Shown: piece after piece, positions 1 to 8,052 of the stretch | Layout: each line of letters starts with the position of its first letter | Position numbering within the stretch: position 1 is the first letter of the stretch | DNA from: Pelagicoccus sp. SDUM812003 | GTDB taxonomy: Bacteria > Verrucomicrobiota > Verrucomicrobiia > Opitutales > Opitutaceae | Direction: 5' to 3' | Assembly: GCF_031127815.1 (NCBI RefSeq) | Contig: NZ_JARXHY010000005.1 | Span: 299,335 to 363,334, forward strand | Length of the DNA stretch: 64,000 bases | The notes under the pieces: generated by a model | Database searches by the model: none | Told to the model about the DNA's origin: nothing | What the model saw: the letters and a program-made list of their open reading frames with translations, nothing else | Made by a program: the position numbers and the translations under genes

Positions 1-1
1 T

Positions 2-349
2 CTGGCGCGGAAGGTCATCAACCGCGAAAACCCCGAGGTGCAGTGCGAATTCGCAGACGATGGAGACGAGGCTCTCGCTATCCTCACCTCGTCCAACCCG
101 ACTCCCGATCTGGTCTTGCTGGACATCAACATGCCCGGAATGAATGGCCTGAGCTTTCTGGAAGCGTACAACGCTCGGCTCGATGCCTCATCTTCGGTTC
201 CGATCGCCATGCTCACCTCCTCCGATCTCGAGTCGGATCGGCAAAAGGCCCTCAGCTTCAGCAATGTGATCGAGTACCTCACCAAGCCGATCACCTGCGA
301 AAGCTGGAAGCGGCTGCGCGACTCGTTTCGCGGCATGTTCAACGACTAG
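2..349 (+). CDS. Response regulator receiver domain protein (5' end cut off by window)
   Basis: This is the C-terminal part of a CheY-like receiver domain that would accept a phosphoryl group from a histidine kinase. The frame is open from base 2, so the true start lies outside the window; the GTG at 38 is internal to the domain. The phospho-acceptor Asp sits in the motif LLDINMPGMNG (codon at 122-124), followed by the Thr/Ser-type MLTSS strand and the conserved Lys in LTKPI. The protein ends soon after the receiver domain, so it is either a single-domain regulator or a receiver at the end of a longer protein. The next gene is convergent. The family is certain; the partner kinase is unknown. 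Confidence 0.85.
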   Translation: MARKVINRENPEVQCEFADDGDEALAILTSSNPTPDLVLLDINMPGMNGLSFLEAYNARLDASSSVPIAMLTSSDLESDRQKALSFSNVIEYLTKPITCESWKRLRDSFRGMFND

Positions 350-394
350 CGCCTCAAATCGCTCCGGATCTGCCCGAGCCGGCCGCCCCAACGC

Positions 395-1222
395 CTACTC
401 CTGCACGAAGGTGAACGGCACGTCCGAGTAGCCTACGTTGTCGGGCGGAGCATCGAAAATGCGCAGCTTGCGGAAGGACTCCATGACCTTGCGGTCGTAA
501 ACCGGATCGCCGCTCCCGCGCACGAGCTTCACATCCGAAATGTGTCCTCCCCCTGAAATGTCGCAGCTCACCACGGCCCGCAGCGGCGTGCCGGGTATGG
601 GGTGCCGCTCGACCATCCGTTTCAAAGCGGCTCGTAGACGGGCCAGGTAGTTGGCCACGGTCTGCTGATCGGACACGCTCATGGAGGATACGTCCACGCC
701 GGGGATGCTCTTCAGCCCTAAGTCGTTCAGGCTCTTTTGAAGCTGCTGCAGATCCTTGCTCAAGTCGATGCGTGGAGCTGAGGTGGGGCTGGGCTTGGCG
801 CGAACGTTTTTCACTTCATCTCCATGCATCCTGCGAAAATCCTCCAGCGACATCCTGGGCGTCTCCACAGGCTTGGTTTCGACCGGCTTCGGCTGCTCCA
901 CCACCGGTCTCCGCTCCACTACCGGCTCTGGAATCTCAACCGGCACCAGAGGGCGCTCCGGCAATACGATCTCGTCCTCGGTCGGCAGATCTATCTGTTC
1001 GCTTCGGTACTGGATCGGATCGATAGGCGTCAAGGGCGTCTCCTGAGCGTATCCTCCGCTTGGAGGCGAGACCAGTTCGAACACCAGCTCCTCGGGATCC
1101 TTTTCCGGAGAAACCAGCCCTAGAATCGCGAATACGATCACGGCGACCAGGTGGGCGCTGGCGGAGAAGACCAAGGGTCCCCTCTGCTCGTAGAACATGT
1201 TCGCTAGCCTGATCTCTTCCAT
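395..1222 (-). CDS. TonB/TolA-like energy transducer
   Basis: This 275-residue protein has the layout of a TonB-family energy transducer. It has a short cytoplasmic N-terminus and one membrane segment at about residues 17-37. A Pro/Glu/Val-rich periplasmic stretch follows at about 75-125, with repeated EPVVE and PKPVE-like motifs. The C-terminal domain (about 200-275) carries the TonB-like GGGHISDVKLVRGSG and FRKLRIF segments. It is the last gene of a minus-strand ExbB-ExbD-TonB cluster, 18 bases after exbD, so it should couple the proton-motive force to an outer-membrane receptor or to envelope integrity. No tolB or pal follows, which slightly favours TonB over TolA. The substrate is not visible. 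Confidence 0.75.
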   Translation of the reverse strand: MEEIRLANMFYEQRGPLVFSASAHLVAVIVFAILGLVSPEKDPEELVFELVSPPSGGYAQETPLTPIDPIQYRSEQIDLPTEDEIVLPERPLVPVEIPEPVVERRPVVEQPKPVETKPVETPRMSLEDFRRMHGDEVKNVRAKPSPTSAPRIDLSKDLQQLQKSLNDLGLKSIPGVDVSSMSVSDQQTVANYLARLRAALKRMVERHPIPGTPLRAVVSCDISGGGHISDVKLVRGSGDPVYDRKVMESFRKLRIFDAPPDNVGYSDVPFTFVQE

Positions 1223-1240
1223 CCTCGCCCCTTTCTCGGA

Positions 1241-1657
1241 CTACTCCTCCGGTCGCGTGACCAGGTTGATCTTGGACAACTTATACTCCTTCAGCAAGTC
1301 GAGCAAGCGCACCACGTTCTGGTAGCGCGTGTCCGCATCCGCTCGGATGCTCAGTACCGGCGGTTTGCCCATGCTGGCGAAACGAGCGAGCTCCTGCTCC
1401 AGCTCGGGCTCTCCGATCAGATTGCCGTCCACGCGATAGCCGTCGTTGACCACCACGATGTCCACATTGTCCGGCTGAGCCTGGGCCTTGCTTGGACTGG
1501 CCACCGGAAGGTCCACTTCCATCACCTGCTCCTTCTCGATAAGCGGCGTACTGATCATGAAGATGATCAGCAACGCGAATCCCAGGTCGATCAACGCGGT
1601 GACATTGAGCTCCGAATTCGGCTCCAGAGAGCGTTTTCTATGAAAGGATCGAGCCAT
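1241..1657 (-). CDS. ExbD/TolR family biopolymer transport protein
   Basis: This 138-residue inner-membrane protein has the ExbD/TolR layout: a basic cytoplasmic start, a conserved NVTALIDLGFALLIIFM membrane segment with the proton-relay Asp (LID), then a periplasmic domain ending in a KINLVTRP-like strand. Length is typical for the family. It lies between an ExbB/TolQ homologue (31 bases upstream) and the TonB-like protein, so the three almost certainly form one transcript and one motor complex. A second, independent ExbD is encoded at 43329-43727. ExbD and TolR cannot be told apart from sequence alone here. Confidence 0.85.
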   Translation of the reverse strand: MARSFHRKRSLEPNSELNVTALIDLGFALLIIFMISTPLIEKEQVMEVDLPVASPSKAQAQPDNVDIVVVNDGYRVDGNLIGEPELEQELARFASMGKPPVLSIRADADTRYQNVVRLLDLLKEYKLSKINLVTRPEE

Positions 1658-1688
1658 CAGAATTCAGCGTTCACTCCTCGCAACCGGG

Positions 1689-2456
1689 CTATCGGCTTTC
1701 CAGCTCGATCACGTCCGCCAGGGCGCTAGCGAAGTTCTCCAGCTCCGTCACCAAAACCTTGGTACGCGATAGCAGATAGTTGTATCCAAAAACCGAAGGT
1801 ATGGCAACGCACAGGCCAGCGACCGTGGTGAGCAAGGCGCCTGAAACGCCCGGAGCTAGGTTCTGCAAGGTGGCGGAGGACTGCAGCCCGATCGATCCGA
1901 AGGCGTCCATCACCCCCCACACCGTGCCGAGCAATCCGAAGAACGGAGCCCCGGAAACGATGGTCGCGAGAAAGACCATGCTCGACTCGTAGGAAAGAGT
2001 CTTGTTGGCCAGGGCACGCTGCAGGGCGTTTTCCACGTGCTCCACCCGGGCCGCTCGAAGCTGCTCCGAGGACTCGCCGTTCTTTGCTTTGATGCGTTGA
2101 TAGGCCTCGATGGCATCCGAGTAGAGAGCGGCGTAAGGAACCTGCCGCGGCGCTTTGAAGGTGCCCGGCGGATTGAGTATCGACGGCTGACGATGCAGCG
2201 ACTGCTCGAATCCGAGATTGAGCAAGCGGAGCTTCTTGAGCTCCCAATACTTGCCGATCATGACCGCCCAGGCGCAGATGCTGAAAAAAGCGAGGGCGAG
2301 AATGATGCATTTGCCAGCCAGGTTGCTCTGGCTGAAGTAGGTGAAAAGGCTTGCGGACTGGGCGATGAGCACGGGGAAGGAGACGATAACGGTTAACCGA
2401 TGGAAGGCCGACTCCTGTTTGAACGCAAGCGCGGCGATCCGTTCAACAAATTTCAC
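1689..2456 (-). CDS. MotA/TolQ/ExbB proton channel family protein
   Basis: This 255-residue protein is the channel subunit of the ExbB-ExbD motor. Three or four hydrophobic segments are visible: near residues 20-40, 50-70, and two in the C-terminal half. The family signature is GAPFFGLLGTVWGVMDAF followed by ALLTTVAGLCVAIPS. The start is GTG (2456-2454); no in-frame ATG occurs until well inside the second membrane segment. The insertion between the first membrane hairpin and the channel domain contains charged, helical sequence as in TolQ. It heads the minus-strand three-gene cluster and is divergent from the sugar kinase gene at 2624. Confidence 0.83.
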   Translation of the reverse strand: MKFVERIAALAFKQESAFHRLTVIVSFPVLIAQSASLFTYFSQSNLAGKCIILALAFFSICAWAVMIGKYWELKKLRLLNLGFEQSLHRQPSILNPPGTFKAPRQVPYAALYSDAIEAYQRIKAKNGESSEQLRAARVEHVENALQRALANKTLSYESSMVFLATIVSGAPFFGLLGTVWGVMDAFGSIGLQSSATLQNLAPGVSGALLTTVAGLCVAIPSVFGYNYLLSRTKVLVTELENFASALADVIELESR

Positions 2457-2623
2457 TCATTGCGCGAAAAATGCCGATCGGGAACGAGGAGCGGGGCGAT
2501 TCGGCAAGCCATCGAGCCAATTTGCGGCCAATGCCAGGTCCGCTCTTCCAGAGGCGCACAAATCTAGTTGCGCTCGCCTCCATAGGGGAATTTATTCGCC
2601 CGCATTCTTCACTACCTCACGTT

Positions 2624-3736
2624 ATGGACTATCGCCAACGAGCACTACAGGAACTCTCGGAAAAACGCAGCAAGCAAGCTGGCAAGCGCGTCCTCGTCGG
2701 ATTGGATGGATTTGTGGATACGATCCTCCACCTCGTTGCCAAGCGTACTGGCAAAGGGGAAGACTTCACCCGCATGGACACGATCTCCGACTTCGGAGCG
2801 CGCATCAACGCGGCCGCCGGCAAAAGCACCAACATCGAGATGTTCCCGAAGATGGAGAAGCTGGGAGGAAACGGCCCCATCATGGCCAACGCCATGGTCG
2901 CGGCCGGCTACCCGCTTCGCTACATCGGCTCGCTAGGCAATCCGAACATCCATCCGGTCTTCCAGGATTTCGCCGCCAAGACCAACGCCCTCTCCATCTC
3001 CGAACCCGGTCTGACCAACGCCATCGAGTTCACCGACGGCAAGATCATGATGGGCATCACCAAGTACCTCGAAGACATCACCTACGATGCCATCGTCGAG
3101 GCCATGGGCGAAGGAGCGCTGCTCGACGAGCTCTCGCGCTGCTCCATGATCGCGCTCGTCAACTGGACCATGATCCCGAACATGACCCAGATCTTCGAAG
3201 ACCTGCTTTCCAAAGCCCTGCCAAGCCTGCCGCCGCTCGATGGCGGACGCTCCTTCTTCTTCGACCTGGCCGATCCTGAGAAGCGCTCCACCGGCGAATT
3301 GGTGAACGCCTTGCGCGTCATCGGAAAATTCCAAAGCTTCGGCAATGCGGTGCTCGGGCTCAATCTGGCGGAAGGCCAGCAGGTCAGCAGAGCCTTCGGC
3401 ATCCAGGAAACAGGGGAAGACGCGGAATCGCTCCAGGCCATGGCAGCCGCGATACGACGCGAGCTGGGTCTCAAAATGGTGGTGGTGCACCCGAAGGAAC
3501 GAGCCGCGTGCGCCACTAAGGATGGCGAATGGTGCGTGGAAGGACCTTACGAACCCAATCCAAAAATCACCACCGGAGCAGGCGACCATTTCAACGCCGG
3601 CTTCATGAGCGCCCAGCAGCTCGGCCTTTCCCCGGAAGCCTGCCTCACCGTCGGCGTGAGCTTCTCCGGCTTCTACGTCAGAACCGCTAAGAGTCCGAGC
3701 CTAAACGATATCGACAGCTTCCTTCGCAACTGGTAA
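2624..3736 (+). CDS. PfkB family carbohydrate kinase
   Basis: This 370-residue protein belongs to the ribokinase/PfkB fold, whose members phosphorylate sugars or nucleosides with ATP. The N-terminal LVGLDGFVDTI strand resembles the substrate-binding start of the family. The C-terminal signature TTGAGDHFNAGF carries the catalytic base Asp321. An ATG at 2624 is preferred to the upstream ATG at 2471, because the extra 51 residues are low-complexity and resemble no family N-terminus. The gene is followed 13 bases later by tmk. The real substrate cannot be read from the sequence; the family also includes fructokinases, adenosine kinases and 2-keto-3-deoxygluconate kinases. Confidence 0.85.
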   Translation: MDYRQRALQELSEKRSKQAGKRVLVGLDGFVDTILHLVAKRTGKGEDFTRMDTISDFGARINAAAGKSTNIEMFPKMEKLGGNGPIMANAMVAAGYPLRYIGSLGNPNIHPVFQDFAAKTNALSISEPGLTNAIEFTDGKIMMGITKYLEDITYDAIVEAMGEGALLDELSRCSMIALVNWTMIPNMTQIFEDLLSKALPSLPPLDGGRSFFFDLADPEKRSTGELVNALRVIGKFQSFGNAVLGLNLAEGQQVSRAFGIQETGEDAESLQAMAAAIRRELGLKMVVVHPKERAACATKDGEWCVEGPYEPNPKITTGAGDHFNAGFMSAQQLGLSPEACLTVGVSFSGFYVRTAKSPSLNDIDSFLRNW

Positions 3737-3749
3737 GGGCATTAGAAAT

Positions 3750-4394
3750 ATGACTGACGCGGAAACCTTGACCGGAAAACTGTTCACATTCGAAGGCTCC
3801 GAAGGGAGCGGCAAGTCGACCCAGATCGACCTGCTCGCGGAAGAGCTCACCGGCATGGGCCACGAAGTGGTGGTCACCCGCGAACCTGGCGGCACCGTGA
3901 TCGGCGAGGAGATTCGCCATCTGCTGATCCATAGCTCCAGTGGCCAGAACATGACACCGGAAACCGAGCTGCTGCTCTTCGCGGCGGCTCGCGCTCAGCT
4001 GGTACGGGAGCTGATCCTGCCGGAGCTGCAAAAAGGCTCCATCGTGCTTTGCGATCGCTTCCTCGACTCCACCACCGTCTATCAAGGAGCGGCCCGCAGC
4101 ATCTCCAGCGATCCGGTGGCCTACATCAACCAGTTCGCCGTCGGTCCCGTCACCCCTCACCTCACCTTCATCCTGGACGTGCCGGCGGAAGAATCCATTC
4201 GCCGCGTGAAGCGCCGCGTGACCGACCTTCCCGACCGCATGGAGCAGGAGAACATCGACTTCTACAACAAGGTGCGCGAAGGCTACCTGCTGCTGGCGCG
4301 TTCCCTGCCCGAACGCTACTACGTGGTCGACGGCACCCTTTCGCTCGAGGAGAATCGCGAGGACATCCTCAAAACCGTTCTAGACAACCTCTAG
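3750..4394 (+). CDS. tmk: Thymidylate kinase
   Basis: This 214-residue enzyme converts dTMP to dTDP with ATP, an essential step in dTTP supply. The P-loop GSEGSGKST is at residues 15-24, the TREPGGT substrate motif at about 45-51, and the conserved DRFLDSTTVYQG block near residue 105. The LID-region arginines are present in RRVKRRVTDLPDR. Length matches bacterial Tmk. It precedes holB by 37 bases, a pairing common in many bacteria (tmk-holB), so the two DNA-precursor and replication genes are probably cotranscribed. Confidence 0.96.
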   Translation: MTDAETLTGKLFTFEGSEGSGKSTQIDLLAEELTGMGHEVVVTREPGGTVIGEEIRHLLIHSSSGQNMTPETELLLFAAARAQLVRELILPELQKGSIVLCDRFLDSTTVYQGAARSISSDPVAYINQFAVGPVTPHLTFILDVPAEESIRRVKRRVTDLPDRMEQENIDFYNKVREGYLLLARSLPERYYVVDGTLSLEENREDILKTVLDNL

Positions 4395-4431
4395 GAAGCC
4401 CGTCACGTACCGACGCGCGCTCAAACTCACG

Positions 4432-5379
4432 GTGACTGAGATCCAGGCCCCAAGCGACCCGAAAGCTCTGATCGACAAGGCCATGGCCGAAAACCGGCTG
4501 GCTCACGCCTTGCTGATCCACGGGCAGAACCTCGCTCAGGTGGAACGTTTCGCCATCGAGCTGTCCTGCCGCCTGTTGGGCGTGTCGGCAACTCCCGAGC
4601 AACTGGAGGAAAAATTGTTTCGACACCCGGACGTCTTCACCCTGCGCCCCTCCAAGAAATCGCGCGTCATCTCGGTGGACGACACCCGCGAAGCGATCCG
4701 AAACATCCAGCATTCCCCGCAGGCTGGCGAGCGCAAGGTAGCTATCATCTTCGAAGTCGACCGTTTCAACACCAGCGCCGCCAACGCCTTTCTTAAAACG
4801 CTCGAAGAACCCCCGCTCAATACCACCATACTGCTGCTGACGACCCGTCCGCATTCGCTGCTCGCCACCATCCGCAGCCGCTGCCAGCTCTTTCGCCTCC
4901 CAACCGGGCTGGCCACCTTCGACGATCCCACCGCTCAGGAATGGCTCGCCGCCTACCGTCAATGGCTCTCCGACCTGCTCACTGGACAACCAGGCGGCAA
5001 GCAATGCATCCCGCACTTCATCATCGGCGCCTACGGGTTGGTGGAGCGCTTCTCCCACATCATCCAAACTTTGGGAAAAACCGCCTGGAAAGCCCAATCC
5101 GAGAAGCTGCCGGAAGACATGAGCGACGACGAACGCATCGCTCTGGAATCGCGTATCAGCATTTCCATACGACAGGACTTTCTAGCGGCAGTCGAGTCCT
5201 CCACCGAACAGCTCGCCCGCGAGAAGCTCTTCGACGACAGCTCGGTTCCCATCAAGCTGGTCGAGTCGGTCGAAGCCTTGGAAAAAACCACTCACCTGCT
5301 ACGCCTGAATATGAAAACCGAAGCCGTGCTGGAGTCGTTTCTCCTGCAGGCCCTGCGCATCTGGACCGCCAAAGGCTGA
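4432..5379 (+). CDS. holB: DNA polymerase III delta-prime subunit
   Basis: This 315-residue protein is the delta-prime clamp-loader subunit, related to DnaX. Support comes from the AHALLIHG start, the RHPDVFTL block, the FEVDRFNTSAANAFLKTLEEPP segment (DnaX-like Walker-B/SRC neighbourhood) and the IRSRCQLFRLP arginine-finger-like motif. The P-loop is degenerate (GQNLAQVE), as expected for delta-prime. The four-cysteine zinc module that lies between these blocks in most homologues is absent. The start is GTG at 4432. It follows tmk. The 3' half is more divergent, as is usual for the subunit. Confidence 0.87.
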   Translation: MTEIQAPSDPKALIDKAMAENRLAHALLIHGQNLAQVERFAIELSCRLLGVSATPEQLEEKLFRHPDVFTLRPSKKSRVISVDDTREAIRNIQHSPQAGERKVAIIFEVDRFNTSAANAFLKTLEEPPLNTTILLLTTRPHSLLATIRSRCQLFRLPTGLATFDDPTAQEWLAAYRQWLSDLLTGQPGGKQCIPHFIIGAYGLVERFSHIIQTLGKTAWKAQSEKLPEDMSDDERIALESRISISIRQDFLAAVESSTEQLAREKLFDDSSVPIKLVESVEALEKTTHLLRLNMKTEAVLESFLLQALRIWTAKG

Positions 5380-5427
5380 TCGCTTCATCCTCCCCGACAC
5401 CTCGCGACCGATGCCGGATCAGGCCCC

Positions 5428-6273
5428 CTACGAACGCAGGGACTCGCCGCAGACGTGGCAATACCGAGCTCCTACCCGATGCTCCACCTCCCCGCAACGC
5501 TTGCAGGCGCCCTTGGCCCCCTCCCGTCGCTGGTCGCGAGCGGCCAAGGTCAACTCCGCGGTCACGATCCCCGTTGGCACCGCGATCACCCCATAGCCGA
5601 TGATCATGATCAGCGAGGCGAACACCTGTCCCAGCGCGGTTTGCGGAGAGATGTCTCCGTAGCCCACCGTGGTCAAGGTGACGATCGCCCAGTACACGCT
5701 CTTGGGAATGCTGGTGAACCCATGCTCCGGCCCCTCGATCAGGTACATGATGGAACCAAGGATCAGTACCAGAGTGAGCACGAAGAAGATGAACACCACG
5801 ATCTTGCGTCCGCTGGCCCAGATCGCCCGGTAGAGCAGATTCGCCTCGCCCACGTAGTTCACCATTTTCAGCACCCGAAAGATGCGCAGCACCCGCAAGG
5901 CCCGAAACAGCATCAAATAGTGCGCTCCAGGGTAGATCAGATCCAAATAGGTAGGCAGGATGGAAATGAAATCCACGATGCCGAAAAAGCTGAAAATGTA
6001 TTGTAAGGGCTTTTTCGATACGTAGATCCGTACGATGTACTCCAGGGTGAACAATACCGTAAAGCCCCACTCCAGCGCGTACAGGCTGGGACCATAGCTC
6101 GCCCGAATGCTGCGCACGCTCTCCAGCATCACCACGACCACGCTCATCGAGATCGAGACGATCAGCAGCACGTCGAAAAGCTTCTCCCCGAACTCGTTCG
6201 AATGGAAAATGATCCGTCTGCAGCGCTCCCTGAACGCCGACCAGTGATCGGGCGTGGACTCGGTCTCGGGCAT
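5428..6273 (-). CDS. Voltage-gated-type potassium channel with C-terminal zinc ribbon
   Basis: This 281-residue membrane protein has the six-helix plan of an ion transporter (Kv-like) subunit. It has S1-S3 hydrophobic segments, an S4 with regularly spaced arginines ([14 protein letters not shown]), and a pore loop with the potassium selectivity filter TVGYGD followed by S6. After S6, a C-terminal tail carries two CxxC pairs (CKRC and CHVC), forming a small zinc ribbon. The ATG at 6273 is chosen because homologues usually begin a few residues before an FxxR segment; a GTG at 6306 would add 11 residues. It is divergent from the monooxygenase gene. The gating signal is unknown. Confidence 0.88.
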   Translation of the reverse strand: MPETESTPDHWSAFRERCRRIIFHSNEFGEKLFDVLLIVSISMSVVVVMLESVRSIRASYGPSLYALEWGFTVLFTLEYIVRIYVSKKPLQYIFSFFGIVDFISILPTYLDLIYPGAHYLMLFRALRVLRIFRVLKMVNYVGEANLLYRAIWASGRKIVVFIFFVLTLVLILGSIMYLIEGPEHGFTSIPKSVYWAIVTLTTVGYGDISPQTALGQVFASLIMIIGYGVIAVPTGIVTAELTLAARDQRREGAKGACKRCGEVEHRVGARYCHVCGESLRS

Positions 6274-6624
6274 GCCTCCCACCAAAGCCGATTCACAGCC
6301 GAGCACAACGTCTTATTTTCATCTGTAAACACCCGCCCCAAACCGGAGGGGCCCGAGTCCGCCCCGCCGCTTCGTCCCCTAGCGCCTTCTCCTCAGAACG
6401 CCCCGATATGTAGGCAACTTTGCAGCGCCACGCCTTGCTCCAGACCGAAATCTGGACTACCTTTTTCGAAAGGCTGAGGCAGCCACGAGAACCACGAAGA
6501 AGATCCCTGTCGCATTCGTTTCTTTCTCTAAAAGACGTCGAGCGTGCCGTCGTCTTCTCTCGTACGCGGTTACCCCATACCTCTCACCTAAAACGCTTAT
6601 TGCACACATCGAAAGGGGGACACT
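6274..6624. other. Divergent intergenic region between channel and monooxygenase
   Basis: This 351-base stretch separates two divergently transcribed genes. It must hold both promoters, but I could not pick out convincing -35/-10 pairs. Its one clear signal is a strong ribosome binding site, AAAGGGGGA, just before the ATG at 6625. An open frame at 6420-6632 runs through it, but it overlaps that site and has an arginine-rich translation typical of chance frames. Confidence 0.5.
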
Positions 6625-7908
6625 ATGTTTAGCAAACGAAGAGTCGACGCTCTCGTCGCAGGAGCCGGCCCGGTCGGCATGATCGCAGCGCTTACTCTGG
6701 CCCGAAACGGAGTCGATACCACCATCGTCGACGGCGAGCGTCGGGCCTGCACCAGCAGAAACAACCTGATCATCCACCCGCAGACCCTGCAGCTGCTCGA
6801 TCGCCTCGGCTTCGCGGAGCGCGTCATCGAATCCGGATACCGCATCAATACGGTACTTCTCTACGACGACACGCAGCCACGCGAAACAGTCGAGCTCAAC
6901 AGCCTGCCCATCGCCTTTCCCTACGCCATCTCGATTTCCCAATCGGACCTCGAATACGTGCTGGAAGACGAGCTATCCCAAGCGGGCGTTCAGATCCTCT
7001 GGGACCACCGCGTCTCCTCGCTCGAGCACGACGAGCAAGGCGTCTACGTCGAAGTCGATCGCTACGGGGACCGAGGGACCGGCTACGCCGTTTCGCACAC
7101 CGAACGCACCATCGAACGCACCTTCCACTACCAGACCAAGCTGCTCATCGCCGCGGATGGATACAACTCGCTCATACGCCGATTCACCCATCGCAAAAGC
7201 GCCTTGCTCGGCCAGGACCAATACTTCGTGTTCTTCGAATTCGAAACGGATATGGATCCCAACCACGCCATGCGGCTGAGCATCCACAACGACCTCGCCA
7301 CCGCCCAGTACCCGATGCTCGACGGCATGGCTCGCCTCGCCTTCCAATTCGAAGGCCTCACCCTGCCGTCCGAAAACCGAAACAAGGAACGCAGCCTGCT
7401 GCCGGACCGCGAGCAAGTGCCTGAGCTGCTCGACGATCAGCACTTCAAGGAACTGATCGACCGTCGGGTGCCATGGATAACTGGATACATCAACCGCATA
7501 CGCTACCGGGCGGCGGTGCCGTTCGAAAAACGCTACCTGATCGATCCCTACCAGGATCGCATTTTCTTCATCGGCGACGCGGCCCGCCAGTTCGGCCCGC
7601 TAGGCAGCCTGAGCCTCAACCTCGGCATGCAGGAAGCGGAAACCGTGGCCTGCGAATTCACCCGGGTGCAGGAATGGGCCAAGGAAGGACAGCTGCGCCT
7701 GCGCGAGCTGGGACGAGACATGACTGCTCACTGGGTCAACATGGCGGACATGGATAAGAACTCGACCCCCATCGACATGTCCGACCTCTGGATCGCCCGC
7801 AATCGAGCTCGCATCCTGCGGGCTCTGCCCGCGACCGGCCACGCCCTGGAAAAGCTGGCCAGCCAGATGTTCATCCATCTGAAACTTGGAGAGCTCGCCG
7901 AGGCATAG
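6625..7908 (+). CDS. FAD-dependent monooxygenase (UbiH/PHBH-type)
   Basis: This 427-residue flavoprotein has the Rossmann FAD-binding motif GAGPVGM near residue 13. A second FAD site, GDAARQFGPLGSLSLNLGMQEAE, lies near residue 315 and is the hallmark of class A aromatic-ring hydroxylases. The N-terminal block ...TSRNNLIIHPQTLQLLDRLG matches the helix of the same family. Expected chemistry is NAD(P)H-dependent hydroxylation or epoxidation, but the substrate cannot be inferred. The ribosome binding site AAAGGGGGA five bases before the ATG is unusually strong for this window. The gene stands alone, between a divergent channel gene and a downstream methyltransferase. Confidence 0.88.
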   Translation: MFSKRRVDALVAGAGPVGMIAALTLARNGVDTTIVDGERRACTSRNNLIIHPQTLQLLDRLGFAERVIESGYRINTVLLYDDTQPRETVELNSLPIAFPYAISISQSDLEYVLEDELSQAGVQILWDHRVSSLEHDEQGVYVEVDRYGDRGTGYAVSHTERTIERTFHYQTKLLIAADGYNSLIRRFTHRKSALLGQDQYFVFFEFETDMDPNHAMRLSIHNDLATAQYPMLDGMARLAFQFEGLTLPSENRNKERSLLPDREQVPELLDDQHFKELIDRRVPWITGYINRIRYRAAVPFEKRYLIDPYQDRIFFIGDAARQFGPLGSLSLNLGMQEAETVACEFTRVQEWAKEGQLRLRELGRDMTAHWVNMADMDKNSTPIDMSDLWIARNRARILRALPATGHALEKLASQMFIHLKLGELAEA

Positions 7909-7935
7909 AAGCGAGCTCGCCACCGCTAGGTAAGA

Positions 7936-7975
7936 GCGGCGCGTCCCCAGCGGGCGCGCCGCAAACCGTTTTCGT
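7936..7975 (+). terminator. Candidate terminator after the monooxygenase
   Basis: The arms GCGGCGCG (7936-7943) and CGCGCCGC (7955-7962) are a perfect 8-base inverted repeat with an 11-base loop. A short T-run (7969-7972) follows a few bases downstream. The weak T-tract makes intrinsic termination only moderately likely. Confidence 0.4.
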
Positions 7976-8052
7976 CCTGAGGCGAAGCGCCAGTCGCTAG
8001 TCGACGAAAAAATTGGTTCGCAACCAGGAAGCTCGTTTCTACCGTCAGGATT

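Noticed and set aside
395..2456. A Tol-Pal system instead of ExbB-ExbD-TonB
   Set aside because: No tolB or pal follows; the next gene is a convergent receiver protein. The TolQ/TolR and ExbB/ExbD families overlap, so the call is left open rather than named.
6420..6632. A 70-residue frame just before the monooxygenase
   Set aside because: It overlaps the ribosome binding site and start of the monooxygenase and looks like chance.
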